Shown: positions 7,973-15,913 of the stretch, in pieces
How the letters are laid out: each line of letters starts with the position of its first letter
Numbering within the stretch: the first letter of the stretch is position 1
Assembly: GCF_028204155.1 (NCBI RefSeq)
Contig: NZ_JAQLOI010000003.1
Coordinates: 1,550,001 to 1,614,000, forward strand
Origin: Vibrio algarum
Lineage (GTDB): Bacteria; Pseudomonadota; Gammaproteobacteria; Enterobacterales; Vibrionaceae
Reading direction: 5' to 3'
DNA length: 64,000 nt
Translations under genes and position numbers: made by a program
Notes under the pieces: generated by a model
The model's input: the letters and a program-made list of their open reading frames with translations, nothing else
What the model was told of the DNA's origin: nothing
The model's database searches: none

Positions 7973-9421
7973 TTGTATTTTCGCAATATTACCTATTTCA
8001 TCTTGATAATACTTATGCCATTTAAGGTAGTTGCGACGACGTTGCCAGAAAGAATTTCTCATTTCACAGAAATGTTCGATTATTCAAAAGCTATCAATAG
8101 CTATGATGTCAGGGTGCTACAAACCGATTTCCCTACTAAGTTATTGTCGCCCGAATACATGTTGCCTCAAACAGCCAATTACCCCTTAAAAGACATACAG
8201 CAAGTTTATAAACTGTCGAAAAGTTGCACAGGAAAGCTTCCATTAAGCCCGTTGGTTACCGAGCCCCTTGTCTTTGTGAGAGCTTTATGTCGTGGAACAC
8301 CACTAACAACGAAATGGTTTGCTCGCTCAGGTTTAATACATCCAGGTGGCGGTACATATGCGCAAAGATATGCTGCAGAATTACCAGAAAATTTCGCATT
8401 ATTGCAGTCATATATGCATATTAAAGAAAGGCCGTTAGCTGGCGAAACGGAGTTGTTAGGCCGCTTGCAGCGAATGAAAAATGATGCGATTTCTGCCTTG
8501 ATTTCTGGCGAAAGGATGTTTGTTGAAAACGAAGAGATGTGGCTAAAAAAAGGGAACAGCTACTATATTTTCCCTAGGGATGTTTGGCAACAAAACGCGC
8601 TCGACTCTGAGTTAAAGTTCTCGTACGTAGTTAAAGATGTATACTGTTTCGTAAGGCGAGGGAACCTATGCTGGGAATTAGAGGATCATTCTGATCTTCT
8701 ACTTAAAAGCATGATAATTTTAGTCATTGTAAATATTGCACTGGTCATTGGTTGGGCGGTATATCGTTGGAACATGCGACGTGAGGAAATGAAGAGTCGT
8801 ATGTTAGTGCTGCAAATATTAACTCATGAACTAAGGACACCAATCGCGAGTTTGTCGCTTACCGTTGAAGGATTTAGGCGAGAATTTGAGCAGCTACCAG
8901 AAACAGTATATGAAGAGTTCAGGAGACTTTGCGAAGACACTAGACGATTAAGGCAATTAGCAGAAGCAAGTAAGGATTATCTTCAATCGGAACACCAAAC
9001 TCTGGCATCAGAATGGATTCCTTCGGTTGAAGAATGGCTACACTATAGATATGAAGAAAGTACTAAACCAGTTAACATCATTATTTCTAAAGATACCGCA
9101 GCAAAGGTTAATGTATACTGGCTTGGCACATGTTTAGATAATTTAGTGAACAATGCGATAAAATATGGCGCAGAGCCGATACAACTGAAAGTCGACGTAA
9201 ACCTAAATTCGATTGTATTTTTGGTAATAGACCAAGGCGGCTTGACGAGAAAAGATTGGAAAAACGTTAAGAAACCTTTTGTTAGCAAGGCTGGATTAGG
9301 CCTTGGCTTAACGATTGTTGAATCGATGGTTGGCAGAATGGGCGGAACTATGACACTCGTTGGTCCACCTACCACATTTAAATTGGAGATACCCTGTGAA
9401 ACAGACACTGCTACTCGTTGA
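7973..9421 (+). CDS. vxrA: Sensor histidine kinase VxrA (WigK)
   Basis: VxrA senses cell-envelope damage and phosphorylates VxrB; in V. cholerae the pair controls cell-wall homeostasis, type VI secretion and biofilm (known for the family). The 482 residues show a signal-like N-terminus (hydrophobic residues 7-20), a periplasmic domain of about 225 residues, a membrane segment (about 245-262), and a cytoplasmic kinase with the H-box LTHELRTPIASLSL and C-terminal ATP-binding NNAIKYG and GLGLGLTIVES. The only in-frame start giving the signal segment is TTG at 7973, which has no ribosome binding site; ATG 8015 is an alternative. The end overlaps vxrB by 26 bases. Identification rests on domains plus the pntAB-vxr order. 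Confidence 0.88.
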   Translation: MYFRNITYFILIILMPFKVVATTLPERISHFTEMFDYSKAINSYDVRVLQTDFPTKLLSPEYMLPQTANYPLKDIQQVYKLSKSCTGKLPLSPLVTEPLVFVRALCRGTPLTTKWFARSGLIHPGGGTYAQRYAAELPENFALLQSYMHIKERPLAGETELLGRLQRMKNDAISALISGERMFVENEEMWLKKGNSYYIFPRDVWQQNALDSELKFSYVVKDVYCFVRRGNLCWELEDHSDLLLKSMIILVIVNIALVIGWAVYRWNMRREEMKSRMLVLQILTHELRTPIASLSLTVEGFRREFEQLPETVYEEFRRLCEDTRRLRQLAEASKDYLQSEHQTLASEWIPSVEEWLHYRYEESTKPVNIIISKDTAAKVNVYWLGTCLDNLVNNAIKYGAEPIQLKVDVNLNSIVFLVIDQGGLTRKDWKNVKKPFVSKAGLGLGLTIVESMVGRMGGTMTLVGPPTTFKLEIPCETDTATR

Positions 9422-10064
9422 AGATGATAAAAATTTGGCGGATGGATTATTGGTAAGTTTAGAGCAAGCAGGCTACGAATGTTTACATGCTGAAACTATA
9501 GTGGAAGTTACACCACTTTGGGAAAAAGCCGATCTTGTTATATTAGATAGGCAGTTACCCGATGGTGACACTGTTGATCATTTAGCTTCATGGATAAACA
9601 TAAAAAAAGTGCCAGTGATATTACTTACTGCATTAGTCACGATTAAAGATAAAGTTTCTGGGTTAGATGCTGGTGCGAACGATTACCTTACCAAGCCATT
9701 TGCTGAAGCCGAGTTATTTGCACGTATTAGAGCTCAACTACGTAAACCTGGTTCTGAAGGTGATGAAGATGATGACCAAAGTAAAGTAATCACGGCTAAT
9801 CTGGTTATAGATAAAGCAACGAGGGAAGTATTCTGTGACGAACAGTCGATAACATTGACTCGAACAGAGTTTGATTTATTACTTTTCTTGGCAAGTAACT
9901 TAGGACGAGTTTTTACCAGAGACGAATTACTTGATCATGTGTGGGGCTATAATCATTTTCCAACTACACGGACAGTCGATACCCATGTTCTGCAACTTCG
10001 TCAAAAAATACCAGGGTTAGAAATCGAAACCCTTCGTGGTGTCGGTTACAAGATGAAAGTGTAA
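9396..10064 (+). CDS. vxrB: Response regulator VxrB (WigR), OmpR family
   Basis: The 222-residue protein has a receiver domain (LLVEDDKNLADGLL at the start, phospho-acceptor Asp in LVILDRQLPDGD, and Lys in YLTKPFAEAEL) and a C-terminal winged-helix DNA-binding domain (RTEFDLLLFLASN, GRVFTRDELLDHVWG, TRTVDTHVLQLRQKI, LRGVGYKM). I chose GTG at 9396 because GGAG lies seven bases upstream and the protein then begins MKQTLLLVEDD; the longer frame from 9360 would run deep into vxrA. The overlap with vxrA suggests translational coupling of kinase and regulator. Confidence 0.93.
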   Translation: MKQTLLLVEDDKNLADGLLVSLEQAGYECLHAETIVEVTPLWEKADLVILDRQLPDGDTVDHLASWINIKKVPVILLTALVTIKDKVSGLDAGANDYLTKPFAEAELFARIRAQLRKPGSEGDEDDDQSKVITANLVIDKATREVFCDEQSITLTRTEFDLLLFLASNLGRVFTRDELLDHVWGYNHFPTTRTVDTHVLQLRQKIPGLEIETLRGVGYKMKV

Positions 10065-10069
10065 ACACA

Positions 10070-10924
10070 ATGAGAATTTTAACGACCACATTATTATTAT
10101 CTAGTTTTTGTAGTTTTGCTGGCACTTGGTTTGAAGAAAGCTCTCCTTTAAATCAAGCCCACGAAAAGCTACTAGATAATGATTTAAAAGGAAGTTTTGA
10201 TTCAATAATTCAAGTGTGGCAATCTGAGCCGACACAGTATGTGGAAACTCATCTAAACGAGCTATTACGAAAAACGTTAGAAAACGATTGTGGTAAAAGC
10301 ATCGCTACTGAACCAGTCGCACCTTGGATACATAGTATTATAGTGAAACGCCAATCGGTTCAGAGTCCAGGAAGAACTGTTTCAAGAGCAATCGTAGAGG
10401 TTTCATCAAAAAGCGAGATAAAGAACATCCGTTTAACGCGCTGGCCTGACAGCGTAATATCAAAAGAATCTAGTTTTGAAATAGTTGAGAGTGATGCTCG
10501 AAATACTTATCGAATAAGTTACGAACTCAACCAACGCCTACCGAGTGGGTTGTATAGATTAGAAGTAAACAACGCAAATAATCAACCATGGCAACAATGG
10601 GTCGTAATGGGTGAGTCTCCGAATAAAGAAGTTGTTAGGTGGGAAGCGACAGATAGCTGGGCGGTTGATAGAGTTGCTGCCCTAAATCCGTACTGCACAT
10701 TACCAATGTTGACTGTTTCTGTATACGATTACGTTAAAGATGAGTATGTTCGGGTATGGAATCAAGATTATGAAGGTAATTACCCAACACAACTTCCTAT
10801 TAATGAATTAAAACCAGATCGATATGTCATTGCCGTTGGTTTGACGCACCATCGCTGGCAAGGGCCAGTAATTATTGAAGATCAACAGGTTATTAGCAAA
10901 ACTTACGATATTTCCTCCGAATAA
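10070..10924 (+). CDS. vxrC: Secreted VxrC-like protein (DUF2861)
   Basis: The 284-residue product begins with a signal peptide (MRILTTTLLLSSFCSFAGTWF), with likely cleavage after SFA, and has no further membrane segment, so it is probably periplasmic. It starts five bases after the vxrB stop. By position it matches vxrC of the vxrABCDE operon, annotated DUF2861 as I recall. The body includes several beta-rich segments (SRAIVEVSSKSEIKN, LPSGLYRLEVNN) that read like small immunoglobulin-like folds. Its molecular role is unknown; the context ties it to the envelope stress response. Confidence 0.8.
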   Translation: MRILTTTLLLSSFCSFAGTWFEESSPLNQAHEKLLDNDLKGSFDSIIQVWQSEPTQYVETHLNELLRKTLENDCGKSIATEPVAPWIHSIIVKRQSVQSPGRTVSRAIVEVSSKSEIKNIRLTRWPDSVISKESSFEIVESDARNTYRISYELNQRLPSGLYRLEVNNANNQPWQQWVVMGESPNKEVVRWEATDSWAVDRVAALNPYCTLPMLTVSVYDYVKDEYVRVWNQDYEGNYPTQLPINELKPDRYVIAVGLTHHRWQGPVIIEDQQVISKTYDISSE

Positions 10925-10985
10925 TACTAAAGTACATAATCAAATGGCCGATATTGGATTAATGGATTAATTCTGGGCGACGAAA

Positions 10986-12149
10986 ATGACAAAATTACGA
11001 TTATCTATAGCAATTGTATTCACCTTAACTTCTTCTTATTCAACTGCGGCAAGCTATTCTGTTGATGCTCGTGGTGATGCTATGGGCGGAGTAGGTGTGG
11101 TTTCAGCAAGTTATTTGACTGCACCGTTTTACAACCCAGCTATGGGAGCCATCTATAGAAGAAATGACGACGCTGGCATGCTTTTACCAGGTATAGGTAT
11201 CGCGTATAACGATCAAAATAAGTTAGTGGACAATATAGATAAAATGGCTGACCTTTTAGAAGGGATAGATGTAAACGACTCTTCAAGCTATACGCAAGAA
11301 AACATAGATGAACTAGACGCTGTAATGAACGATATGGAAGGGGATAATGCTCGAGTAGAGTTAGGTGCAGTTGCTGCATTTGGAATACCTAACCCATATA
11401 TATCTACGACCATTTTTGGCAAAGCATATGCAGAATCGTTTGTTGCTGCAGATATCTCCGCATCAGACGATACATTGGATAAAGCGACTGAAAGCAAAGT
11501 CAATGCGGTATCTATTGCTTTCTTAGAAGCCGGCGCATCACTTGCTAAATATCAAACAGTATTTGGTCAGCATATGTCATTTGGTGTAACGCCCAAAATC
11601 CAAAGAATTAATACTTATATCTATTCTGCTTCAGTGGACAACTACGATATAAAAGACGTATTTGAAAACAGTACATCCGAAAGTACGTTTAACTTTGACA
11701 TAGGCGCATTGTGGTTTTACGGCCCATTTAGAGTAGGCGTCGCTGGTACGAATTTAATTTCACGTGATATTGAGACACAAGTCATCACAACATCGTCCGG
11801 TTCTTCATCGACATATACTTATCAATTACGCCCACAGTATACGATTGGAGCAGGCTTTGTTGCTGACTATTTCTCATTAAGTGCTGATTATGATGTGACT
11901 GAAGATAAGCGATTTGATCAATTTGATGACAATACCCAATGGCTACGAGTGGGTATGGAAATTGATATAATGAGACAACTCCAATTACGAGCGGGTTACA
12001 AATTAAATCTCGCTTACGAAGATAACGATGGGACGATAACTGGCGGTATTGGATTGTCACCTTTAGGTTTATTCGAAATCGACTTAGCCGTTAGCTATAC
12101 TAACGAAGATTCTATGGGTGCATACGCGAACTTCCTTGCGACTTACTAA
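10986..12149 (+). CDS. vxrD: VxrD-like outer-membrane protein (TraF-type barrel)
   Basis: The 387-residue protein has a signal peptide (first ~21 residues, ending YSTAA) and a barrel-like body with the ARGDAMGGVGVVSASYLTAP start that I recall from the proteins annotated as conjugal transfer TraF (TraF_2 family, FadL-like barrels). Later strands such as LRPQYTIGAGFVADYFSLSA and LRAGYKLNLAYEDNDG support an outer-membrane barrel. It lies 61 bases after vxrC in the same operon. The TraF label is a family name; there is no conjugation system nearby. A terminator-like hairpin follows before vxrE. Confidence 0.8.
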   Translation: MTKLRLSIAIVFTLTSSYSTAASYSVDARGDAMGGVGVVSASYLTAPFYNPAMGAIYRRNDDAGMLLPGIGIAYNDQNKLVDNIDKMADLLEGIDVNDSSSYTQENIDELDAVMNDMEGDNARVELGAVAAFGIPNPYISTTIFGKAYAESFVAADISASDDTLDKATESKVNAVSIAFLEAGASLAKYQTVFGQHMSFGVTPKIQRINTYIYSASVDNYDIKDVFENSTSESTFNFDIGALWFYGPFRVGVAGTNLISRDIETQVITTSSGSSSTYTYQLRPQYTIGAGFVADYFSLSADYDVTEDKRFDQFDDNTQWLRVGMEIDIMRQLQLRAGYKLNLAYEDNDGTITGGIGLSPLGLFEIDLAVSYTNEDSMGAYANFLATY

Positions 12150-12166
12150 AAAAAACTATAGTCACG

Positions 12167-12190
12167 CCCCTTAGCATTAAGGGGTTTTTT
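12167..12190 (+). terminator. Terminator-like hairpin that contains the vxrE ribosome binding site
   Basis: CCCCTTA (12167-12173) pairs perfectly with TAAGGGG (12178-12184) around the loop GCAT, followed by six T and then directly by the vxrE ATG. The TAAGGGG arm is also the only Shine-Dalgarno-like sequence for vxrE, 6 bases from its ATG. The element can therefore act as a terminator, an RBS-blocking hairpin or both. Confidence 0.8.
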
Positions 12191-12334
12191 ATGTTTGACG
12201 ATATACCAACACTAACGCACCAAGAGCAACAAGAAGCAGTTGAAAAAATACAAGAACTTATGCAACAGGGCATCAGTACCGCTGAAGCAATCAAAATAGT
12301 TGCACAGCAAATCAGAAAAGAAAAAGCCGAGTAG
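12191..12334 (+). CDS. vxrE: UPF0181 / YoaH-family small protein VxrE
   Basis: This 47-residue ORF (MFDDIPTLTHQEQQEAVEKI at its start, then LMQQGISTAEAI) matches the YoaH/UPF0181 family of small cytoplasmic helical proteins of unknown function. By position it is the last gene of vxrABCDE; I recall the V. cholerae member as UPF0181 protein VC_A0569. The ATG follows immediately after the T-run of the hairpin at 12167-12190, whose 3' arm supplies the ribosome binding site. Expression therefore probably depends on read-through and on opening of that stem. Confidence 0.85.
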   Translation: MFDDIPTLTHQEQQEAVEKIQELMQQGISTAEAIKIVAQQIRKEKAE

Positions 12335-13059
12335 GATATTAATTACAAGATTAAATCATTTTAAACTTCAGTCAACATTACGCACTATAACTAAGTATAA
12401 CTCCACAAATAGACTACAAAACTTGACTGTCTACACCTCTAATTCAAACATAAACTAATGCCGTCATGAGCTATTTACGCAAGTTTAAGAAATAAAAAAC
12501 ATAATAACCTATAAAAACAATCAGTTAGAGCTGAATATCTATTCAGGTTTACTTGCTATGTCGCCGTGGGAAAGTGATCTTGCAAATACGTGTAATAACA
12601 TTACACAGCGCAAATCAAGACCAAGATAAATAACTGTGGTGGGTTTTGGGCGATTTAGTGTGTAAGCACTTGCTATGAGCGTAGGGAATACCATTGCGCA
12701 GATTGTGCAATCATCACGTTAATATTCGCGCATAATTGCACGAACAATACTTCAGATTTTACGTAGAGAACGATGTGATGAGATATGACGAAATGTTTAT
12801 TACTGCAGGTAGTCCTTTAGTGTGCTTAAATTGAATAACTCTTGTATAAAACTCAGCGAGTTTATTTAGCTAACTTGAAGACGTAATTGGTGTTTGCTAT
12901 AGATATTTAATTGTTTGATTTGATGACGATGAAAAAAGTGAAAAGGAAGGAAAAGTTAGCAGTTGGTGATTTCGATACATGTAGAATCTACAGAGAAAGG
13001 TTATCAGCGCTAGTAAATACGTAGTTCGGTATTTGTCTCTATTCTATACACGCTCACGA
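12335..13059. other. Gene-poor flank between vxrE and the satellite array
   Basis: I see no convincing gene in these 725 bases. The best ORF (12923-13024, 33 residues, Lys/Arg rich) has no ribosome binding site. Around 12690-12735 there are inverted GTGCAAT / ATTGCAC repeats and a near-palindrome ATTGCGCA-GAT-TGTGCAAT, which may be a relic of an older phage att or regulatory region. Whether this stretch is ancestral intergenic DNA or the remains of an earlier insertion cannot be decided from the window. Confidence 0.5.
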
Positions 13060-13223
13060 TGTGCGTATTATGTGTGATGTTATGTTGAGTGGTTTGCTGA
13101 AAGCCTAAGCGTAGAAAAGAGTGGGCGAGGGACTTGGACAATCCAGACTTTTGTCTGTGATGGCTAGGAAAGAGAATCGCTTTTCAAGTGAAAGCCCGTA
13201 ACATAACATGCATAATTCGTCAC
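13060..13223 (+). other. Left junction and folded att hairpin of satellite unit A
   Basis: The left arm is a dif-like site: XerC-type arm TGTGCGTATTA (13060-13070), centre TGTGTGATG, XerD-type arm TTATGTTGAGT (to 13090). About 110 bases later its imperfect inverse appears (13200-13223, AACATAACATGCATAATTCG then TCAC). Folded as single-stranded DNA, the two arms would form a dif-like duplex. This is the arrangement used by CTX-type filamentous phages to integrate at dif through XerC. The same module, somewhat diverged, opens unit B at 16391. Confidence 0.75.
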
Positions 13224-13328
13224 TTCGATATGGTCATGACATTTCATTATATAATCTGTATGGTATATTAACGATTGTTGTAGCCCCCTTATAACATGTC
13301 CTACCATGCTTAAAGGGGACCACAATTA

Positions 13329-13400
13329 TCAACTACATGTTGATATTAGGTTTATGATTGCTGATATTACGTTTATAAATGCTGTTAATAATTCAACCAT
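13329..13400 (-). CDS. Tiny hydrophobic peptide (23 residues), cargo of unit A
   Basis: The ORF starts at ATG 13400 with a perfect AAGGAGGT Shine-Dalgarno 3 bases upstream, the strongest site in this region. The peptide starts MVELLTAFINVIS and is almost entirely hydrophobic, with an internal repeat INVIS / INLIS and a CS end. It overlaps the last 16 bases of the 60-residue ORF upstream, so translation may be coupled. Size and composition would fit a type I toxin, a small membrane peptide or a minor virion peptide; the sequence does not decide among these. A plus-strand TATAAT (13250-13255) and terminator (13437-13472) bracket it on the antisense strand. Confidence 0.5.
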   Translation of the reverse strand: MVELLTAFINVISAIINLISTCS

Positions 13401-13567
13401 ATTACCTCCTTATTATTTGATAAGATTAGAAAATTCACCCTCAGTTTTCCGTCTCGATTACTGAGGGTTTTTAATGATATTAACAAGTTTGTTAGTCTCA
13501 ATATTGTGCTCTCCTCTGTCTCATTTAACACTTCTTTGTTTATGTCGATGTGATTATTACCCATCAC
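13385..13567 (-). CDS. 60-residue hypothetical protein, cargo of unit A
   Basis: A short ORF from GTG 13567 (the next codon, ATG 13564, is an equal candidate), without a clear ribosome binding site. The product is mixed polar (NNHIDINKEVLNETEES) with a central Leu-rich stretch (ILRLTNLLISLKTL) and no recognisable domain. Support comes mainly from its end, which contains the strong Shine-Dalgarno and start of the 23-residue ORF, as in translationally coupled pairs. The plus-strand terminator at 13437-13472 lies inside it, so it could also be non-coding. Confidence 0.35.
   Translation of the reverse strand: MMGNNHIDINKEVLNETEESTILRLTNLLISLKTLSNRDGKLRVNFLILSNNKEVIWLNY
13437..13472 (+). terminator. 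Plus-strand terminator in the unit A cargo slot
   Basis: ACCCTCAGT (13437-13445) pairs perfectly with ACTGAGGGT (13460-13468), followed by TTTTT. It would end a plus-strand transcript that is antisense to the 23-residue ORF. No plus-strand gene precedes it in the unit. Confidence 0.7.
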
Positions 13568-14053
13568 TTAAGCACATAAGTTTTTCAATTATTTAGGTAT
13601 CACCCCCTTAGTTTACCTTCCTGACTTTGTTTGTAATCCCCAAAAAAGATTATTTTAATAAGTATTGATTTTTAATGTTTCTCTAAGGAGTGGCTGAAAT
13701 TAAATAATTAGGCTTTAAAAGAAGGAAGCGTCTTTCATCTTAGCTAGTATACGGTGGATTTTGATAGTCTCAACTTTTCCGATATATGGGGATTGAATGG
13801 TGAGTTTGTACCTACTGAAGGGTTGTGCACACTCGATTTTCACTGCTATATGCTCGCATGTAGAGTGAAAATGAGTAGATAAGCGTAGCGCGTCAGTTTC
13901 GTAATAACTTCTATTATCTATAGCGTGGTTTTATTCGTAGTCTACCGTTGGATACTCAAAAGCCTATTTTTAACATGGAGGGGCCCCGTTTCGTCGGGGA
14001 GGAACCATTTCTAAAAATAGGCTTATAGTTATCTTGGTATATAGTCTATTTGG
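13568..14053. other. Non-coding stretch of unit A including a conserved block and a large hairpin
   Basis: No gene is supported here. A block at about 13843-13900 (CTGCTATATGCTCGCATGTA onward) reappears diverged in unit B at 16856-16915. At 13960-14024 a nested hairpin forms: AAGCCTATTTTTA pairs with TAAAAATAGGCTT, inside it ATGG with CCAT, and at the tip CCCCG with CGGGG around TTTCGT. Such structures in filamentous phages serve as replication origin or packaging signal; which applies here is inference. Confidence 0.55.
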
Positions 14054-14099
14054 AGTTGGGGTTCCTGTTACACCCCAACTAACTGCGGAATTCCGCAGT
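14054..14099. other. Paired hairpin and 18-bp palindrome (unit A origin-like region)
   Basis: AGTTGGGGT (14054-14062) pairs with ACCCCAACT (14072-14080). Two bases later comes the perfect palindrome ACTGCGGAATTCCGCAGT (14082-14099). Together with the nested hairpin at 13960-14024 this makes three consecutive fold-backs just past the repressor stop, a plausible rolling-circle origin, packaging signal or bidirectional terminator. The block is identical in unit B at 17107-17152. Confidence 0.6.
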
Positions 14100-14121
14100 A
14101 TCCACAACAACACATTACTTT

Positions 14122-14628
14122 CTAAGCTCTCGCTAGCTCTTGGTATTTTTTAAGAAATAGGTCTTTATGAGATTCTTCTTCAAAGTTGATATTTCCATTT
14201 TCATACAGTTCCATCATTTCTTTAGCGTGTGCTATTTCTCTTTCTTTTCCATTTTGGTAGGGAAGCCCTGTGGAATTTGCAAGATCTTCAATAAATTGTT
14301 CTGCATTATCAACGTGATTAAATATTGTTAATACCAACTCTGTTTCAGGAAGGTGTTTTATATAATAACTCGCTAATCTTAGAAACTCTCCTGTTTCTAA
14401 TTTCGACATCGCTGCTTTTTCACCTAAACAAATTTCTCTTTCAGATAATTTAAGAATTTTTGCGATTTGAGGAACTCTACCAGCCTTGGGTTCGTTAATT
14501 CCTCGCTCCCATTTACTAATTGTCTGAACGGTTACACCTAATCTTTCAGCCAAATCATCCTGTTTGATGTTTAGCTCTATACGTCGCTCTTTTAGGACTT
14601 CACTAATACTCATGTTTGTGTTTTCCAT
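14122..14628 (-). CDS. Phage-type HTH repressor (RstR-like), unit A
   Basis: The 168-residue protein has an N-terminal Cro/CI-type helix-turn-helix (about residues 8-62; VLKERRIELNIKQDDLAERLGVT begins it, then QTISKWERG) and a C-terminal helical domain with no recognised family. It is transcribed away from rep and separated from it by 180 bases, the same layout as rstR-rstA in CTX/RS1. It probably represses the rep promoter and gives superinfection immunity. It is longer than CTX RstR (about 112 residues). Identical copy at 17175. Confidence 0.85.
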   Translation of the reverse strand: MENTNMSISEVLKERRIELNIKQDDLAERLGVTVQTISKWERGINEPKAGRVPQIAKILKLSEREICLGEKAAMSKLETGEFLRLASYYIKHLPETELVLTIFNHVDNAEQFIEDLANSTGLPYQNGKEREIAHAKEMMELYENGNINFEEESHKDLFLKKYQELARA

Positions 14629-14808
14629 CTTAAATAACCACCTTTGTTTAAGTTTACACCCACTTTTGTGTTGATTTTTATTTGAACATACTTTAGGTTA
14701 AGTGGAAATACACTTTAGTATCATTTAATTTTCTTGACAGGGTTTTCATTTGTTCTTTATTGATCAACTTTTCATTCAACAAGATTATCCTGAAGGGGGC
14801 TTCCTCTT
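14629..14808. promoter_or_regulatory. Repressor-rep divergent control region, unit A
   Basis: Between the divergent repressor and rep lies a plus-strand promoter candidate: TTGACA at 14734-14739 and a TTTATT-type -10 about 16 bases later. Upstream are repeated half-sites of the type CACTTT / AAGTG (for example CACCCACTTTTGTG and AAGTGGAAATACACTTT), plausible repressor operators. The same region occurs at 17682-17861. Confidence 0.5.
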
Positions 14809-15890
14809 GTGGGTACTCATGTTATTGAAAGGCTAGATATGGAAACAGGCGAACAACTTCCTCCATCAGTAAACCAAAAACGCCTGGAGGGCTCATACAG
14901 TACAAAACTAACAATTCGTTGTAATGGTAATCGGGTTCGTATTGAAGGTAATCCTTCTCGTTGGCAGAGAATGGACAACCTTTTTGGCCTCAAGACAATT
15001 GATGAATGTGTAGATATCTATAACCATGTTTTAGCACATTACGATTTACCGCCATTCACCAAAAATACGCGCTTGTCGCATAGACAAACACCAGACGGAA
15101 AATCATCTTCTTTAGTCGGAGATGGTGCTGAAATAACTTCGATAGATTGGACTCGAAACCATAAAGTAGGCAAGGGAGAGAGCCTTCGTTTATTCGTGGT
15201 ATGTCTTCAATGCATATTGGACGAGGCCGGACTCCTAAACTTTATCCAAATGGAATGACTTGTAACTGGGGTGAAGCTTCAACTTGGAACATGACAAAAC
15301 TCTACTGCAAGCAATACGAGCTTAAAGAACATTTAAAAAAAGACAAACGAAGAAAAAATAACGTTACAGAACATCAACTTATCTACATAGAAAAACTTAT
15401 CGATTATTGCGAAGAGCATGGAGTAGTTCGTGAAGAACATAGCTTACGACAATCGCTTTTAAAACGTCACAATTTGCAATTCTACGGTTTAGTCTCGGAG
15501 CAAGATTTTTACGCACACTTAAAGAGTATTGAGAACGCCATGAACACATTACAAGCTAGCCATGACGAACACGAAAGCATAGCGCATCAGCTACTTAGAG
15601 CAGGCGCTGTAGAAACATTGAGACAGGCAAATACAACCATGAATTACTTCACAATATGGCAAAACGGCACTGATTTAAGACTCGTATTAAAAGAACGTCA
15701 ATTCTATCAGCATAAAGCACGCTTAAGGCAAATAGGAATTGATATCTCTAGTCGCTTCGATGTTAGCCGTATGTGCCCAACATTAAGGCGATCAGAAGTT
15801 ATTGAGGTAAAACCCTTAGCTATCCCTGATTGGTATCAACTTCCAGTTGTTGCTGAATCTAATATCTTACCATTTAGAGCTTGCGCATAA
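14809..15890 (+). pseudogene. Rolling-circle replication protein (gpII/RstA type), frameshifted, unit A
   Basis: The first 123 codons run in one frame and the rest in another; one base is missing in the G-run at 15174-15176 compared with the intact 360-codon copy in unit B. Start GTG 14809, with a GAAGGGGG-type site upstream. The frame is restored exactly by one added G (361 codons with stop). Family features are given under the intact copy at 17862. If the missing base is real, this unit depends on unit B or a helper for replication; if it is a read error, both copies are active. Confidence 0.85.
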
Positions 15891-15913
15891 GCTACGTAAA
15901 AAAGGATCATTCC

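Noticed and set aside
12923..13024. 33-codon Lys/Arg-rich ORF left of the satellite array
   Set aside because: No Shine-Dalgarno and no recognisable pattern; AT-rich non-coding sequence gives such ORFs by chance.
13329..13400. The tiny hydrophobic ORF as a pVIII-like major coat protein, which would make unit A a full phage
   Set aside because: It is too short, lacks the acidic N-terminus and basic C-terminus of pVIII, and no other structural genes are present.
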